Shown here one piece after another: positions 40,923 to 48,553 of a stretch of DNA of 51,471 bases. The position numbers and the translations under genes were made by a program. The stretch is taken from assembly GCA_001820255.1 (NCBI GenBank), contig MHPA01000016.1, positions 7,288 to 58,758 on the forward strand, written 5' to 3'. The DNA is from Candidatus Staskawiczbacteria bacterium RIFCSPLOWO2_01_FULL_38_12b (lineage in GTDB: Bacteria; Patescibacteriota; Minisyncoccia; Minisyncoccales; Staskawiczbacteraceae). Each line of letters starts with the position of its first letter. Position 1 is the first letter of the stretch. Under the pieces are notes generated by a model that searched no databases, was not told where the DNA came from, and saw nothing but the letters and a program-made list of their open reading frames with translations.

Positions 40923-42116
40923 ATGAAAATATTAGCCATCGAAACATCTTGCGACGATACGGGAATAGCAGTGCTTCAAGCCTCAGGCTCCAAGTTTCAA
41001 GTTTTAAGCAACATCGTTTCCTCTCAGCAAATCCATGCAAATTATGGCGGGGTTTTCCCCATGATGGCAAAACGGGAACACCAGTGCAATTTAATACCCG
41101 TTTTAACCCAAGCTTTAAAAGAATCAAAATTACTTAAAAATAAAAGTCTTACAAATTTCACACCTTTGAAATTTGTAAGACAATTTAAAACGGTTGAAAA
41201 AATACTAGAAAAAGAAAATACTCTTTTTGAATCCGTAAAAGAATTTTTGGAAACCTACGAAAAACCCTTTGACTACGCTCAGGGCAAGCCCGCCATTGAC
41301 GCAATTGCAGTTACCAATGGACCGGGACTTGAGCCATGTCTTTGGGTTGGCGTAAATTTTGCCAAAGTTTTAAGTTATTTTTGGGATATTCCGGTGATTC
41401 CCGTAAATCATATCGAGGCTCACATTTTAGTTAATTTTCTGGAAAATCCCAAGATGGCATTTCCTGCAATATCGCTCATTGTTTCTGGCGGACACACCCA
41501 ATTGATTTTGGTAAAAAAAGTTGGCAGTTATGAAATTATCGGTGAAACGAGGGATGACGCCGCCGGTGAATGTTTTGACAAAGCCGCCAGAATTTTAGGT
41601 CTGGGTTATCCGGGAGGACCTGAAATTGCGCGCATAGCAGCGCAATTTCAGCCGAGCACTCAACGCTTGAGTGCTCTGGCAAATCCTATCATTTTGCCTC
41701 GCCCCATGATAAATTCCAAAGATTATGATTTTAGTTTTTCCGGTTTAAAAACCGCCATTCTATATAAAGTAAGGGATACTAAGCCAAAAATAGTAAAATC
41801 TGAAAAATTCATTCAAGAAATGTGTTTTGCCGTACAAGATGCCATTTGCGATGTATTGATTAAAAAAACTCTGCAAGCAGCAAAAGACTATAAAGCTAAA
41901 ACCATTATTCTTGGAGGCGGCGTTTCGGCAAACCAAGAATTACGAAAACAACTGGTAAAAAAAGTCCGACAAGAAATTCCAACTACAAAATACTTAATTC
42001 CAAATTCTGCATTGTCCACAGATAATGCTCTTATGATTGCCATCGCCGGATATCTTAACAAAGCAAAAAAAATCGCGTGGCAGAAGTTATCTGTCGACGC
42101 GAATTTGAGGATTTAA
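40923..42116 (+). CDS. tsaD: tRNA N6-threonylcarbamoyladenosine transferase TsaD, with repeat-encoded insertions
   Basis: With TsaB and TsaE it makes t6A37 in ANN-decoding tRNAs. 397 residues against about 335-350 usual. ASKHA core: ILAIETSCDDTGIAVL, metal-binding HIEAH, SGGHTQLILV, GGGVSANQELR, and DNALMIAIAGY. The extra length comes from repeat-encoded segments: a heptamer array (QASGSKFQ), a 15-base-arm palindrome (KSLTNFTPLKFVRQF), a CCCTTTGAC repeat (PFDYAQGKP), and two palindromes (IARIAAQF and PSTQRLSAL). All keep the frame and avoid the active-site motifs. It diverges from the membrane protein upstream. Confidence 0.93.
   Translation: MKILAIETSCDDTGIAVLQASGSKFQVLSNIVSSQQIHANYGGVFPMMAKREHQCNLIPVLTQALKESKLLKNKSLTNFTPLKFVRQFKTVEKILEKENTLFESVKEFLETYEKPFDYAQGKPAIDAIAVTNGPGLEPCLWVGVNFAKVLSYFWDIPVIPVNHIEAHILVNFLENPKMAFPAISLIVSGGHTQLILVKKVGSYEIIGETRDDAAGECFDKAARILGLGYPGGPEIARIAAQFQPSTQRLSALANPIILPRPMINSKDYDFSFSGLKTAILYKVRDTKPKIVKSEKFIQEMCFAVQDAICDVLIKKTLQAAKDYKAKTIILGGGVSANQELRKQLVKKVRQEIPTTKYLIPNSALSTDNALMIAIAGYLNKAKKIAWQKLSVDANLRI
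40974..41008. repeat. Heptamer array inside tsaD
   Basis: CTTCAAG, CCTCAGG, CTCCAAG, TTTCAAG, TTTTAAG in tandem, read through as LQASGSKFQVLS. Confidence 0.75.
41146..41181. repeat. Palindrome inside tsaD (15-base arms)
   Basis: GTCTTACAAATTTCA and its exact complement around a 6-base loop, in frame, encoding SLTNFTPLKFVR within a segment absent from ordinary TsaD. Confidence 0.85.
41265..41285. repeat. CCCTTTGAC-type short repeat inside tsaD
   Basis: CCCTTTGACTACGCTCAGGGC, in frame, encodes PFDYAQG. It is related to the repeat inside recG at 34631. Confidence 0.8.
41622..41676. repeat. Two adjacent palindromes inside tsaD
   Basis: GAAATTGCGC ... GCGCAATTTC (41622-41649) and GAGCACTCAA ... 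TTGAGTGCTC (41654-41676), both with perfect 10-base arms, encoding EIARIAAQF and STQRLSAL. Confidence 0.85.
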
Positions 42117-42123
42117 TAGGTTC

Positions 42124-42384
42124 TCACACCCATTTATGCCTCTTGTTTTTCCTAACATAGCGGCGTCTAATATTCTGAGCCATTTCCTTTTTTTTGTAAT
42201 GTCCGCAGAATCCATAGTTTGCGAGCAGGAGCCGATAATAGGGGCTCGTTTTTTCTTTTTTTATTTTCTCAATTTTTTTACGGGCATCTTCTACTGAACT
42301 CGCTGACACAACTTCTCTGCCACCTCCAAAGCCCTTGAAAGTTTCGGGTTCATACTGTTTTGACTCACAAAAGAAAAACGACAT
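42124..42384 (-). CDS. Hypothetical basic protein
   Basis: 86 residues with a good Shine-Dalgarno (GGAGG, 6 bases before ATG) and a good promoter. N-terminal FKGFGGGREVVSASSVEDAR, then a lysine-rich helix (KKIEKIKKEKTSPYYRLLLA) and a basic C-terminus (RRRYVRKNKRHKWV). It may bind nucleic acid. No known family is recognised. It converges with tsaD and diverges from valS. Confidence 0.7.
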   Translation of the reverse strand: MSFFFCESKQYEPETFKGFGGGREVVSASSVEDARKKIEKIKKEKTSPYYRLLLANYGFCGHYKKKEMAQNIRRRYVRKNKRHKWV

Positions 42385-42447
42385 AGTATCCTCCGCTATT
42401 TTAAGGCATAGCTGCCTACGAAAAAATTGTCCAGGAACTAAATATAG

Positions 42448-42474
42448 TTTATACTATAAAACTTTTATTGTCAA
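42448..42474 (-). promoter_or_regulatory. Promoter of the hypothetical basic protein gene
   Basis: Minus-strand TTGACA (42469-42474) and TATAAA (42448-42453), spacer 15 bases, which is short. The same stretch contains TATACT on the plus strand, a candidate -10 for valS. Confidence 0.55.
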
Positions 42475-42511
42475 TATTTTCTGCTTCGGATAAATAAGTT
42501 AAAATCAAGTA

Positions 42512-44698
42512 ATGGAAACGCTAAAAAACGGACAACCATACGACGCCAAACAAGTTGAAGATAACATTTACAAACTGTGGGAAGACAGCGGTTTTTTCTC
42601 GCCTGACAAATTGTCAGGCACGCAGATTAACGCAGATTCAATGCGGATTAACGCAGATAAACGCAAACCATTCACGATAATTATGCCGCCGGCCAATGCC
42701 AATGGCAATTTACATGCCGGGCATGCTTTGGTGATGACCATTGAAGATATTATGACCCGCTATAAACGAATGCGGGGATTTAAGGCTTTATGGCTTCCAG
42801 GGTTGGATCACGCCGGTTTTGAAACCCAGGTGGTATATGAAAAGAAACTGGAAAAAGAGGGAAGGAGCCGGTTTAAAATGAAACCCGAAGAATTATACCA
42901 GGAAATTTTGCAATTCACCTTGGAAAATAAAAAAAATATTGAAGGGCAAATTAAAAAAATGGGGGCTTCGTGTGATTGGTCGCGCGAAAAGTTTACCTTA
43001 GATAAAGATATTGTAACCATCGTTTATCAAACATTTGAAAAATTATATGACAAAGGACTGGTATATCGGGGTAAAAAAATAATCAATTGGTGTAGCAAGC
43101 ATCAAACTTCTCTTTCAGATTTGGAAACCAAAGATGCCGAGCAAATTGATAAACTCTACTATTTAAAATACGGGCCTTTTGTGATTGCCACAGTGCGCCC
43201 TGAAACTAAGTTTGGCGACAAGTACGTGGTAATGCACCAAAAAGACCCGCGATACGCCAATTACAAACATGGGCAGAAAATTGCCTTGGAGTGGATAAAC
43301 GGCCCTATAGAGGCAACGGTGATTAAAGACGAAGCTATAGACATGGACTTTGGCACGGGAGCCATGACCATCACCCCATGGCACGATGCGGTAGATTTTG
43401 AAATTGCCCAAAAACACAGCCTAGATAAAGAGCAGATTATTGATTTTTATGGAAAACTGTTGCCGATTGCCGGTGAATTTTCGGGAATGAAAATCACCGA
43501 AGCACGCCAAAAAATCATAGAAAAATTGCAAGCAAAAGGTTTGGTGGAAAAAATCGAAGAAAACTACAAGCATGTGGTTAAAAGATGCTATAAATGCGAA
43601 ACACTCATTGAACCCCAAATAAAAGATCAATGGTTTTTAAAAATGGAAAGCTTGGCAAAGCCGGTCATAGCATCAATTCAGGCAAACAAAGTGACCTTTA
43701 TTCCAAAACATTATAAAAAAATATCCTTGCATTGGCTAAAAAATATTACCGATTGGCCTCTTTCACGCCAAATTGTCTGGGGTATTCCCATACCGGCAAA
43801 AATTTGTGAAAAATGCCAAAGTGCTATAATTGATACTACCCATCCCGAAATAAATCCTTCGGATTTAAACGGGACCTGCGGGAAGTGCGGCGGTAATTTA
43901 ATAAAAGAAACCGATACGTTTGATACCTGGTTTTCTTCAGGGCAGTGGCCGTTTGCAACTTTGCAAGCCGGCCAAAAAAATGATTTTAAGACTTTTTACC
44001 CCACCGATGTGATGGAAACCGCCGGTGAAATCATCTTTTTTTGGGTGGCAAGGATGTTAATGCTCGGGCTTTATACCACCAAAAAACTGCCATTTACAAC
44101 GGTGTACTTGCACGGATTGGTATTGGATGCCAAAGGAGAAAAAATGTCAAAGAGCAAGGGGAATGTAATCAATCCCATGGAATTAATTGATAAATACGGA
44201 ACTGACTCCTTAAGGATAAGCCTGGTCATAGGAAACACTCCGGGCACTTCCCTTGCCTTGGATGAAAATAGAATCAGGGGGTACAAAAATTTTGCCAATA
44301 AAATTTGGAACGCCAGCCGGTTTGTGGTGATGAATTTAAAAGACTATAATCCTAAGGCAAAAATTTCGCTAAATACTGCGCAAAAGAAAAATATAAAGGA
44401 ACTGCAAAAACTGGTTAAAGAAACCACAAAACTAATGGATGATTACAAGTTTTATATCGCCGCAGAAAAAATATATCACTATTTTTGGCATACCTTTTGT
44501 GATAAAATAATAGAAGAAAGCAAAGAAGCATTGGCTGATCCAAAAAGTCGCACGGCCACACAATATATGCTTTTGGAAATACTTACAAATTCATTAAAAC
44601 TACTGCACCCTTTCATGCCTTTTATTACCGAAGAAATTTATCAGCAATTACCGATTAAGGATAAAAAGTTGTTGATGATTGAGCGATGGCCAAAATAA
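42512..44698 (+). CDS. valS: Valyl-tRNA synthetase, compact form
   Basis: Charges tRNA-Val and edits mischarged Thr. 728 residues, much shorter than most ValS (about 880-950): the C-terminal coiled-coil arm is missing and the protein ends at TEEIYQQLPIKDKKLLMIERW. HIGH-type motif NLHAGHAL (about residue 68), editing domain from about 180, zinc-type cysteines (CEKC ... CGKCGG), DTWFSSGQWPFATL, and KMSKSKGNV (about 546). Residues about 31-51 are encoded by repeats (42601-42664): the palindrome GCCTGACAAATTGTCAGGC followed by ACGCAGATTA-type units. Confidence 0.93.
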   Translation: METLKNGQPYDAKQVEDNIYKLWEDSGFFSPDKLSGTQINADSMRINADKRKPFTIIMPPANANGNLHAGHALVMTIEDIMTRYKRMRGFKALWLPGLDHAGFETQVVYEKKLEKEGRSRFKMKPEELYQEILQFTLENKKNIEGQIKKMGASCDWSREKFTLDKDIVTIVYQTFEKLYDKGLVYRGKKIINWCSKHQTSLSDLETKDAEQIDKLYYLKYGPFVIATVRPETKFGDKYVVMHQKDPRYANYKHGQKIALEWINGPIEATVIKDEAIDMDFGTGAMTITPWHDAVDFEIAQKHSLDKEQIIDFYGKLLPIAGEFSGMKITEARQKIIEKLQAKGLVEKIEENYKHVVKRCYKCETLIEPQIKDQWFLKMESLAKPVIASIQANKVTFIPKHYKKISLHWLKNITDWPLSRQIVWGIPIPAKICEKCQSAIIDTTHPEINPSDLNGTCGKCGGNLIKETDTFDTWFSSGQWPFATLQAGQKNDFKTFYPTDVMETAGEIIFFWVARMLMLGLYTTKKLPFTTVYLHGLVLDAKGEKMSKSKGNVINPMELIDKYGTDSLRISLVIGNTPGTSLALDENRIRGYKNFANKIWNASRFVVMNLKDYNPKAKISLNTAQKKNIKELQKLVKETTKLMDDYKFYIAAEKIYHYFWHTFCDKIIEESKEALADPKSRTATQYMLLEILTNSLKLLHPFMPFITEEIYQQLPIKDKKLLMIERWPK
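42601..42664. repeat. Palindrome plus 10-11-base tandem units inside valS
   Basis: GCCTGACAAATTGTCAGGC (perfect palindrome) and then ACGCAGATTA, ACGCAGATTC, AATGCGGATTA, ACGCAGATAA, all in frame, encoding a loop before the HIGH motif. Confidence 0.85.
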
Positions 44699-44755
44699 CT
44701 CACATAACACATAACATAGAATACATAACAAAAAAACGGCGTCGTAGTTTTGTTT

Positions 44756-44780
44756 CATGTTCCATGTTTCATGTTCCATG
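44756..44780. repeat. Heptamer array upstream of prsW
   Basis: CATGTTC, CATGTTT, CATGTTC, CATG in tandem, six bases before the chosen prsW ATG. ACATAAC units precede it at 44702-44730. Same design as 3441-3468. Confidence 0.8.
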
Positions 44781-44785
44781 AAGTA

Positions 44786-45532
44786 ATGGAGTACTATCGC
44801 ATCCCTCTATATATTTTATTTGGAATTTTGCCGAGTGTTGCTTGGCTTTTTTATTACCTTAAAAAAGACCTGCATCCTGAACCCAAAAGGATGATTATAA
44901 AAATTTTTTTAATGGGAAGCGTCATCACCGTGCCAGTACTGCTTATCCAAATAGGGCTTTCCTTGGCATTGCACCAGCTTCAAAATGGCGAATTTTTTAG
45001 CCAACACTTTATTATTCTGGCGATAGTAAAATGGTTTATAGTTATTGCATTCACCGAGGAGTTGTTAAAATACCTGATAGTCAAAGTCAATATTTTTGAC
45101 AATTATGCACTCGACGAGCCACTGGATATCATGCTGTATATGATGGTTGCCGCACTGGGTTTTGCCGCAGTGGAAAATATCCTTTATTTATTTTCGCCCC
45201 TGGATGTCTCTTCTTTTGATATGCTCATCAAGACCACCATCACCATAAGCTTTATCCGTTTTGTAGGAGCCACCTTACTGCATGCGCTTTGTTCGGGCCT
45301 GACAGGATACTTTATTGCCCTCTCTTTTCTTGACCCTAAAAAAAAGGTATTATTAAGCATAGGGGGATTGGGCATTGCGACATTCTTGCATGGGCTTTAT
45401 GATTTTTCCATCGCAACATTGATTTATCCAATAAACTTTTTAATCCCTAGCATGATACTTTTTGGCCTATTACTGTTTATCATTACGGCTTTTGATAAAG
45501 TAAAAAAAATGAAAAGCATTTGTAAAATCTAG
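44786..45532 (+). CDS. prsW: PrsW-family intramembrane metalloprotease
   Basis: Starts at the ATG at 44786 (MEYYRIPLYILFGILPS); an upstream TTG in the heptamer array would add 12 residues. 248 residues and about eight helices. The catalytic motifs are present: EELLKYLIV (EExxK), FAAVENILYLF (FxxxEN), HALCSGLTGYF and HGLYDF (HxxxD). PrsW cleaves anti-sigma factors in Bacillus; the substrate here is unknown and no anti-sigma gene is near. A heptamer fold-back follows. Confidence 0.9.
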   Translation: MEYYRIPLYILFGILPSVAWLFYYLKKDLHPEPKRMIIKIFLMGSVITVPVLLIQIGLSLALHQLQNGEFFSQHFIILAIVKWFIVIAFTEELLKYLIVKVNIFDNYALDEPLDIMLYMMVAALGFAAVENILYLFSPLDVSSFDMLIKTTITISFIRFVGATLLHALCSGLTGYFIALSFLDPKKKVLLSIGGLGIATFLHGLYDFSIATLIYPINFLIPSMILFGLLLFIITAFDKVKKMKSICKI

Positions 45533-45605
45533 GGTCTAGCGCCTAGGGGCTAGGGTTCAGTGAACGATTTTTTCACTAGACGCTAGACGCTAAACCCTAG
45601 ACCCT
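45531..45605. repeat. Inverted heptamer arrays between prsW and hsp20
   Basis: The left arm is CTAGCGC, CTAGGGG, CTAGGGT, TCAGTGA; the right arm is TTCACTA, GACGCTA, GACGCTA, AACCCTA, GACCCTA. Both arms are 7-base tandem arrays and complementary to each other, forming a hairpin. Confidence 0.8.
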
Positions 45606-45613
45606 AATAAAAA

Positions 45614-46021
45614 ATGGCTAAAAAAATAAAATTAAGAGGAGAAATACAATCTAATACTAGCGCCGTAACGGAAGAAAACAAGGTGATATTTAACCAAGAA
45701 GGGGAGTTGGTGGTTGATGTGTTTGAAACCAATACTGATTTTGTGGTACTGGCGGCCATTGCGGGAACCAATATTAAAGATTTGGACATTTCTGTTGAAA
45801 AAGAAATGATGGTGATAAAAGGAAACCGGCCGGATCCCCATGACATTCCCGAAAAAAAATATTTTTACCAAGAGTGTTACTTCGGGCCGTTTTCAAGAAA
45901 AATCGTATTACCAGAAAATATTTATACCGAAAAAGCATCGGCAGAAATGGACAAAGGAATGCTTACGGTTACCATTCCTAAAAAAGACGTTGAAGAAAAA
46001 ATCGAAATAAAAACCTCGTAA
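45614..46021 (+). CDS. Small heat-shock protein (Hsp20/alpha-crystallin)
   Basis: 135 residues. The alpha-crystallin domain spans about 35-130: DFVVLAAIAGTNIKDLDISV, KGNRPDPHDIP, YFYQECYFGPFSRKIVLPEN and GMLTVTIPK (the C-terminal anchor motif is weak, with EEKIEIK). It holds unfolding proteins as an ATP-independent oligomer. It is followed by a terminator facing tRNA-Leu. Confidence 0.92.
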   Translation: MAKKIKLRGEIQSNTSAVTEENKVIFNQEGELVVDVFETNTDFVVLAAIAGTNIKDLDISVEKEMMVIKGNRPDPHDIPEKKYFYQECYFGPFSRKIVLPENIYTEKASAEMDKGMLTVTIPKKDVEEKIEIKTS

Positions 46022-46028
46022 TTTAAAT

Positions 46029-46072
46029 AAAAAAAGCCGCCCCGAACCCAATGTGGTTCTGGAGCGGCTTTT
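46029..46072. terminator. Bidirectional terminator between hsp20 and tRNA-Leu
   Basis: AAAAGCCGC ... GCGGCTTTT arms with an inner GAACC/GGTTC pair. The T run is longer on the minus strand, so it mainly serves tRNA-Leu. Confidence 0.8.
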
Positions 46073-46078
46073 CAATTT

Positions 46079-46165
46079 TGGTGCGGACGGTGGGACTCGA
46101 ACCCACAAGCTCTTGCGAGCGCTAGCTCCTAAGGCTAGTGCGGTTGCCAATTTCGCCACGTCCGC
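46079..46165 (-). tRNA. tRNA-Leu(UAG), CCA encoded
   Basis: Class II cloverleaf: acceptor GCGGACG/CGTCCGC, anticodon loop CTTAGGA (UAG), variable arm GCTCGCAAGAGC, T-arm GTGGGTTCGAGTCCCAC, discriminator A and CCA. Confidence 0.95.
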
Positions 46166-46243
46166 AGTATGCAAGTTTCCCAGAAATTTTATAGTACCAA
46201 TCTCGCACTCTTTTACGCAAAAAATAACAACTCAGTATTGTTC

Positions 46244-46681
46244 TTAATCTTCAGCACAAAAGCAACTAGAACCGCCCACGCTCGTAGAAGTGCATGTTCG
46301 CCCGGGTACACATTCTCCGCCACATGTAGGAGCAACACTCTCCCCACATGTTAGAACAGGTGTTTCCCCAATAATCTCCTCTATAATATTTACCGCGGAA
46401 AAAGCCGCTATGCCAACCGCAATTCCCACAAGCGCCCATATAAAGGCGCTTTTGCCCCTTGAAAGTTTTGCGACATCGCCGGCGGCGGTTACAAATAAAA
46501 ACCCGGCATAAATAAGCATGATCACCACTGAAGCAATAAACAACGGCCACACTATAATTTCCAACAATCTATCTATAATGCCCTTAAACCATTCGGCCGG
46601 AGTTGGCGATGCCGCCAAAGCAACCATGGGCAATAATACTAATACCATTAAAGATGCTAGTGCAATTATTTTTTTGTTCAT
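46244..46681 (-). CDS. VirB2/TrbC-like pilin with Cys-rich tail (array member 1)
   Basis: 145 residues: signal peptide (MNKKIIALASLMVLVLLPMV, cut after ALA), two helices (VVIMLIYAGFLFVTA and IWALVGIAVGIAAFSAV) separated by the short basic loop GDVAKLSRGKSA, the layout of the VirB2/TrbC major pilin of type IV secretion systems. After helix 2 comes a cysteine-rich tail of about 35 residues (CGESVAPTCGGEC ... CFC) that ordinary pilins lack. Seven paralogues lie in a row; this is the last in transcription order. Confidence 0.82.
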   Translation of the reverse strand: MNKKIIALASLMVLVLLPMVALAASPTPAEWFKGIIDRLLEIIVWPLFIASVVIMLIYAGFLFVTAAGDVAKLSRGKSAFIWALVGIAVGIAAFSAVNIIEEIIGETPVLTCGESVAPTCGGECVPGRTCTSTSVGGSSCFCAED

Positions 46682-46702
46682 TTAAGATATTACACCTTTA
46701 TT

Positions 46703-47140
46703 TTAATTACAAATACAATTTTCACTAAGGCCGACGATGCATGCTTGTCCAGCCGGACATGTTCCATCGCATGCAGGGGCAGTATCTCCGCAAACCGCGG
46801 GTGGTGGCGGTGGCGGAAAAAGAATATTGTTGACAATAAAAGGCATGGATGATGCCAGAAACGCTATAGCAAGCCCAATCGTTCCCCCTATTACCGCCTT
46901 GCCCGCTAAAGATAATTTACCTACTTCCCCATTGGCCGTTAAATATAAAAATCCGGCCCAAATAAACATTCCCATGGCAATGGCGATAAATATCGGCCAA
47001 ATAAAAGCAAAGATGCCATCAATGGCTGCCCTGATATCAAGATCGTCCCCGGGCATATCAGGATAGCTTATCGCAAAAACGGCAACGGGCAAAACCAAGA
47101 ATGTTGCCAAAGCAAATAAAACAATTATTTTTTTATTCAT
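46703..47140 (-). CDS. VirB2/TrbC-like pilin with Cys-rich tail (array member 2)
   Basis: 145 residues, signal peptide, two helices (FIAIAMGMFIWAGFLYLTA, GGTIGLAIAFLASSMPFIV) and a basic loop (GEVGKLSLAGKA). A proline run (FPPPPPP) leads into a cysteine-rich tail (CGDTAPACDGTCP ... CICN) similar in plan to member 1. The start is MNKKIIVLF. The tail cysteines suggest a disulfide knot at the pilus surface. Confidence 0.82.
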   Translation of the reverse strand: MNKKIIVLFALATFLVLPVAVFAISYPDMPGDDLDIRAAIDGIFAFIWPIFIAIAMGMFIWAGFLYLTANGEVGKLSLAGKAVIGGTIGLAIAFLASSMPFIVNNILFPPPPPPAVCGDTAPACDGTCPAGQACIVGLSENCICN

Positions 47141-47158
47141 TAATATTCAAAATTAAAG

Positions 47159-47491
47159 TTATATACCAAGAGCAAATTTAACCAAAAAAGGAATGGAAAA
47201 TGCCAATACCCCTACCGCCACCCCAACCGATCCCCATATTACCGCGCTCCTTGCCCCTCCCGCCTTGGTTACATCCCCATTGGCTAATAAAAACATAAAA
47301 CCCGCAATAACAAACATGACCACCGAAAAACCGGCAAATAACGGCCATATAAAACTAAACACTGCGTCAATAATAGTCATCACATTAACATTTGCTCCTG
47401 GCGGAAAACTGGGAATATTTATGGCAAGTACCGCAACCGGTAAAAAAAGCAAGGTTAACGCAGTAAATGTGGGGGCTATTTTTTTGTTCAT
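47159..47491 (-). CDS. VirB2/TrbC-like pilin, no tail (array member 3)
   Basis: 110 residues from MNKKIAPTFTALTLL (an ATG three codons upstream is also possible). Signal peptide, helix 1 (LFAGFSVVMFVIAGFMFLLA), loop GDVTKAGGARSA, helix 2 (IWGSVGVAVGVLAFSIPFLV), then KFALGI and stop. No cysteine tail. It is nearly the same as member 4. Confidence 0.82.
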   Translation of the reverse strand: MNKKIAPTFTALTLLFLPVAVLAINIPSFPPGANVNVMTIIDAVFSFIWPLFAGFSVVMFVIAGFMFLLANGDVTKAGGARSAVIWGSVGVAVGVLAFSIPFLVKFALGI

Positions 47492-47550
47492 TATATTCAA
47501 AATTTTTTAAGATGCGCTATTTAATATTCAAAAAATTTTAAAACACACAT

Positions 47551-47883
47551 TTATACATTCAACGCAAACTTAACCATAAAAGGGATGGAAAATGACAATA
47601 AACCTACTCCCACTCCAACTGAAGCCCATATCATGGCGTTTCTTGCTAATAATATTTTACCTGGCTCGCCATTTGCCGTTAAAAACATAAACGCCGCAAC
47701 AATAAACATTATCACAGAAAAACCGGCAAATAACGGCCACAAAATACTAAATATAGGGTCAAAAATATTAATAGGGGCATTTTGAATAACACCCGGTAAA
47801 GGTATTAGCGTGACCGCCAAGCTAGTTGCGGGAAACATTAACGCCATCAGTAAATAAAATAAAATAATTAATTTTTTATTCAT
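47551..47883 (-). CDS. VirB2/TrbC-like pilin, no tail (array member 4)
   Basis: 110 residues. The start is taken at MNKKLIILFYLL (47881-47883); the frame stays open upstream only through element copy F. Signal peptide, helix 1 (LFAGFSVIMFIVAAFMFLTA), loop GEPGKILLARNA, helix 2 (IWASVGVGVGLLSFSIPFMV), end KFALNV. Closely related to member 3, so a recent duplication is likely. Confidence 0.82.
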   Translation of the reverse strand: MNKKLIILFYLLMALMFPATSLAVTLIPLPGVIQNAPINIFDPIFSILWPLFAGFSVIMFIVAAFMFLTANGEPGKILLARNAMIWASVGVGVGLLSFSIPFMVKFALNV

Positions 47884-47895
47884 GTTTTTTAATTT

Positions 47896-48092
47896 ACCTT
47901 GAATTACCAAATGCTTTAGCGGTATTTTTCCCGAATTCGGAGATAGAAATTTGATCTGCCTGTGCAAAAGCAGACAGGTAGAATTTTTAGGCGTAGCTAC
48001 GCATACGCATAAAAATTATAGCAAATTTATAGCCCGAATTCGGGAAAAAGACCCGAAAATTCTTTTTCATGTGGCATTTCTAAATTCAAGGT
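47896..48092. mobile_element. Inverted-repeat element, copy F (197 bp)
   Basis: Arms starting ACCTTGAATTACC (left) with TAAATTCAAGGT (right), flanked by AATTT on both sides (47891-47895, 48093-48097), a likely 5-base duplication. Inside: TTCCCGAATTCGG / CCCGAATTCGGGAA arms and GAT..AGAATTTTTAGG / AAAAATTATAGC. The GATAGAA box is split by a nested hairpin CTGCCTGTGCAAAAGCAGAC. Its arms align with those of copy D. It lies between array members 4 and 5. Confidence 0.8.
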
Positions 48093-48115
48093 AATTTAAA
48101 TGACCAACTGTAAAC

Positions 48116-48165
48116 CAACTCCGTTAAAAGATGCTGCAACGGTACCCCTCGCTTTTAACGGAGTT
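48116..48165. repeat. 15-base-arm hairpin before array member 4
   Basis: CAACTCCGTTAAAAG and its exact complement with a 20-base loop. There is no clear T run. It follows array member 5 on the minus strand, so it may be its 3' hairpin. Confidence 0.65.
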
Positions 48166-48188
48166 GATGTATCTTTAAGATAAATTAC

Positions 48189-48542
48189 CTAAACTCCAAT
48201 GCCCGTGAACACGTTTCTTACAATATAAGGGATTGAGAATGAAATTAATGCTATGCCCAAACCCGCAACTGCCCATACAACAGATTGTCTCGCTGCTCCC
48301 ACTTTAGCTGGATCTCCACTAGATGTCAAAAACAAAAATGCCGCTATAATGAACATTATTACAGCAACTGCTGCCATTATCGGCCAAACCAAACCTAATA
48401 CGGCATTTAAAATATCCCAAACAGTAATACCGGGAACTACGTTTGGCTCAGGTATTGGGTTGAATGCGGCAAATGCAATAACCGGCGATGTTAATAGCGC
48501 AGTCAATACGGTTGAAGTTAATAAACTTAATTTTTTATTCAT
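48189..48542 (-). CDS. VirB2/TrbC-like pilin (array member 5)
   Basis: 117 residues: signal peptide (MNKKLSLLTSTVLTALLTSP), VWDILNAVLGLVWPIMAAVA, loop GDPAKVGAARQS, helix 2 (VWAVAGLGIALISFSIPYIV) and RNVFTGIGV. Closest to the canonical two-helix secretion-system pilin. It has no cysteine module. Confidence 0.85.
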   Translation of the reverse strand: MNKKLSLLTSTVLTALLTSPVIAFAAFNPIPEPNVVPGITVWDILNAVLGLVWPIMAAVAVIMFIIAAFLFLTSSGDPAKVGAARQSVVWAVAGLGIALISFSIPYIVRNVFTGIGV

Positions 48543-48553
48543 TTTGATTTTTT

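Noticed and set aside
3483..44798. Shared 13-mer ATGGAGTACTATC at 3484-3496 and 44786-44798
   Set aside because: A 13-base match between two places in 51 kb is expected by chance.
47884..47967. Upstream start of VirB2-like member 4
   Set aside because: The extension lies in element copy F; MNKK at 47883 matches the starts of its paralogues.
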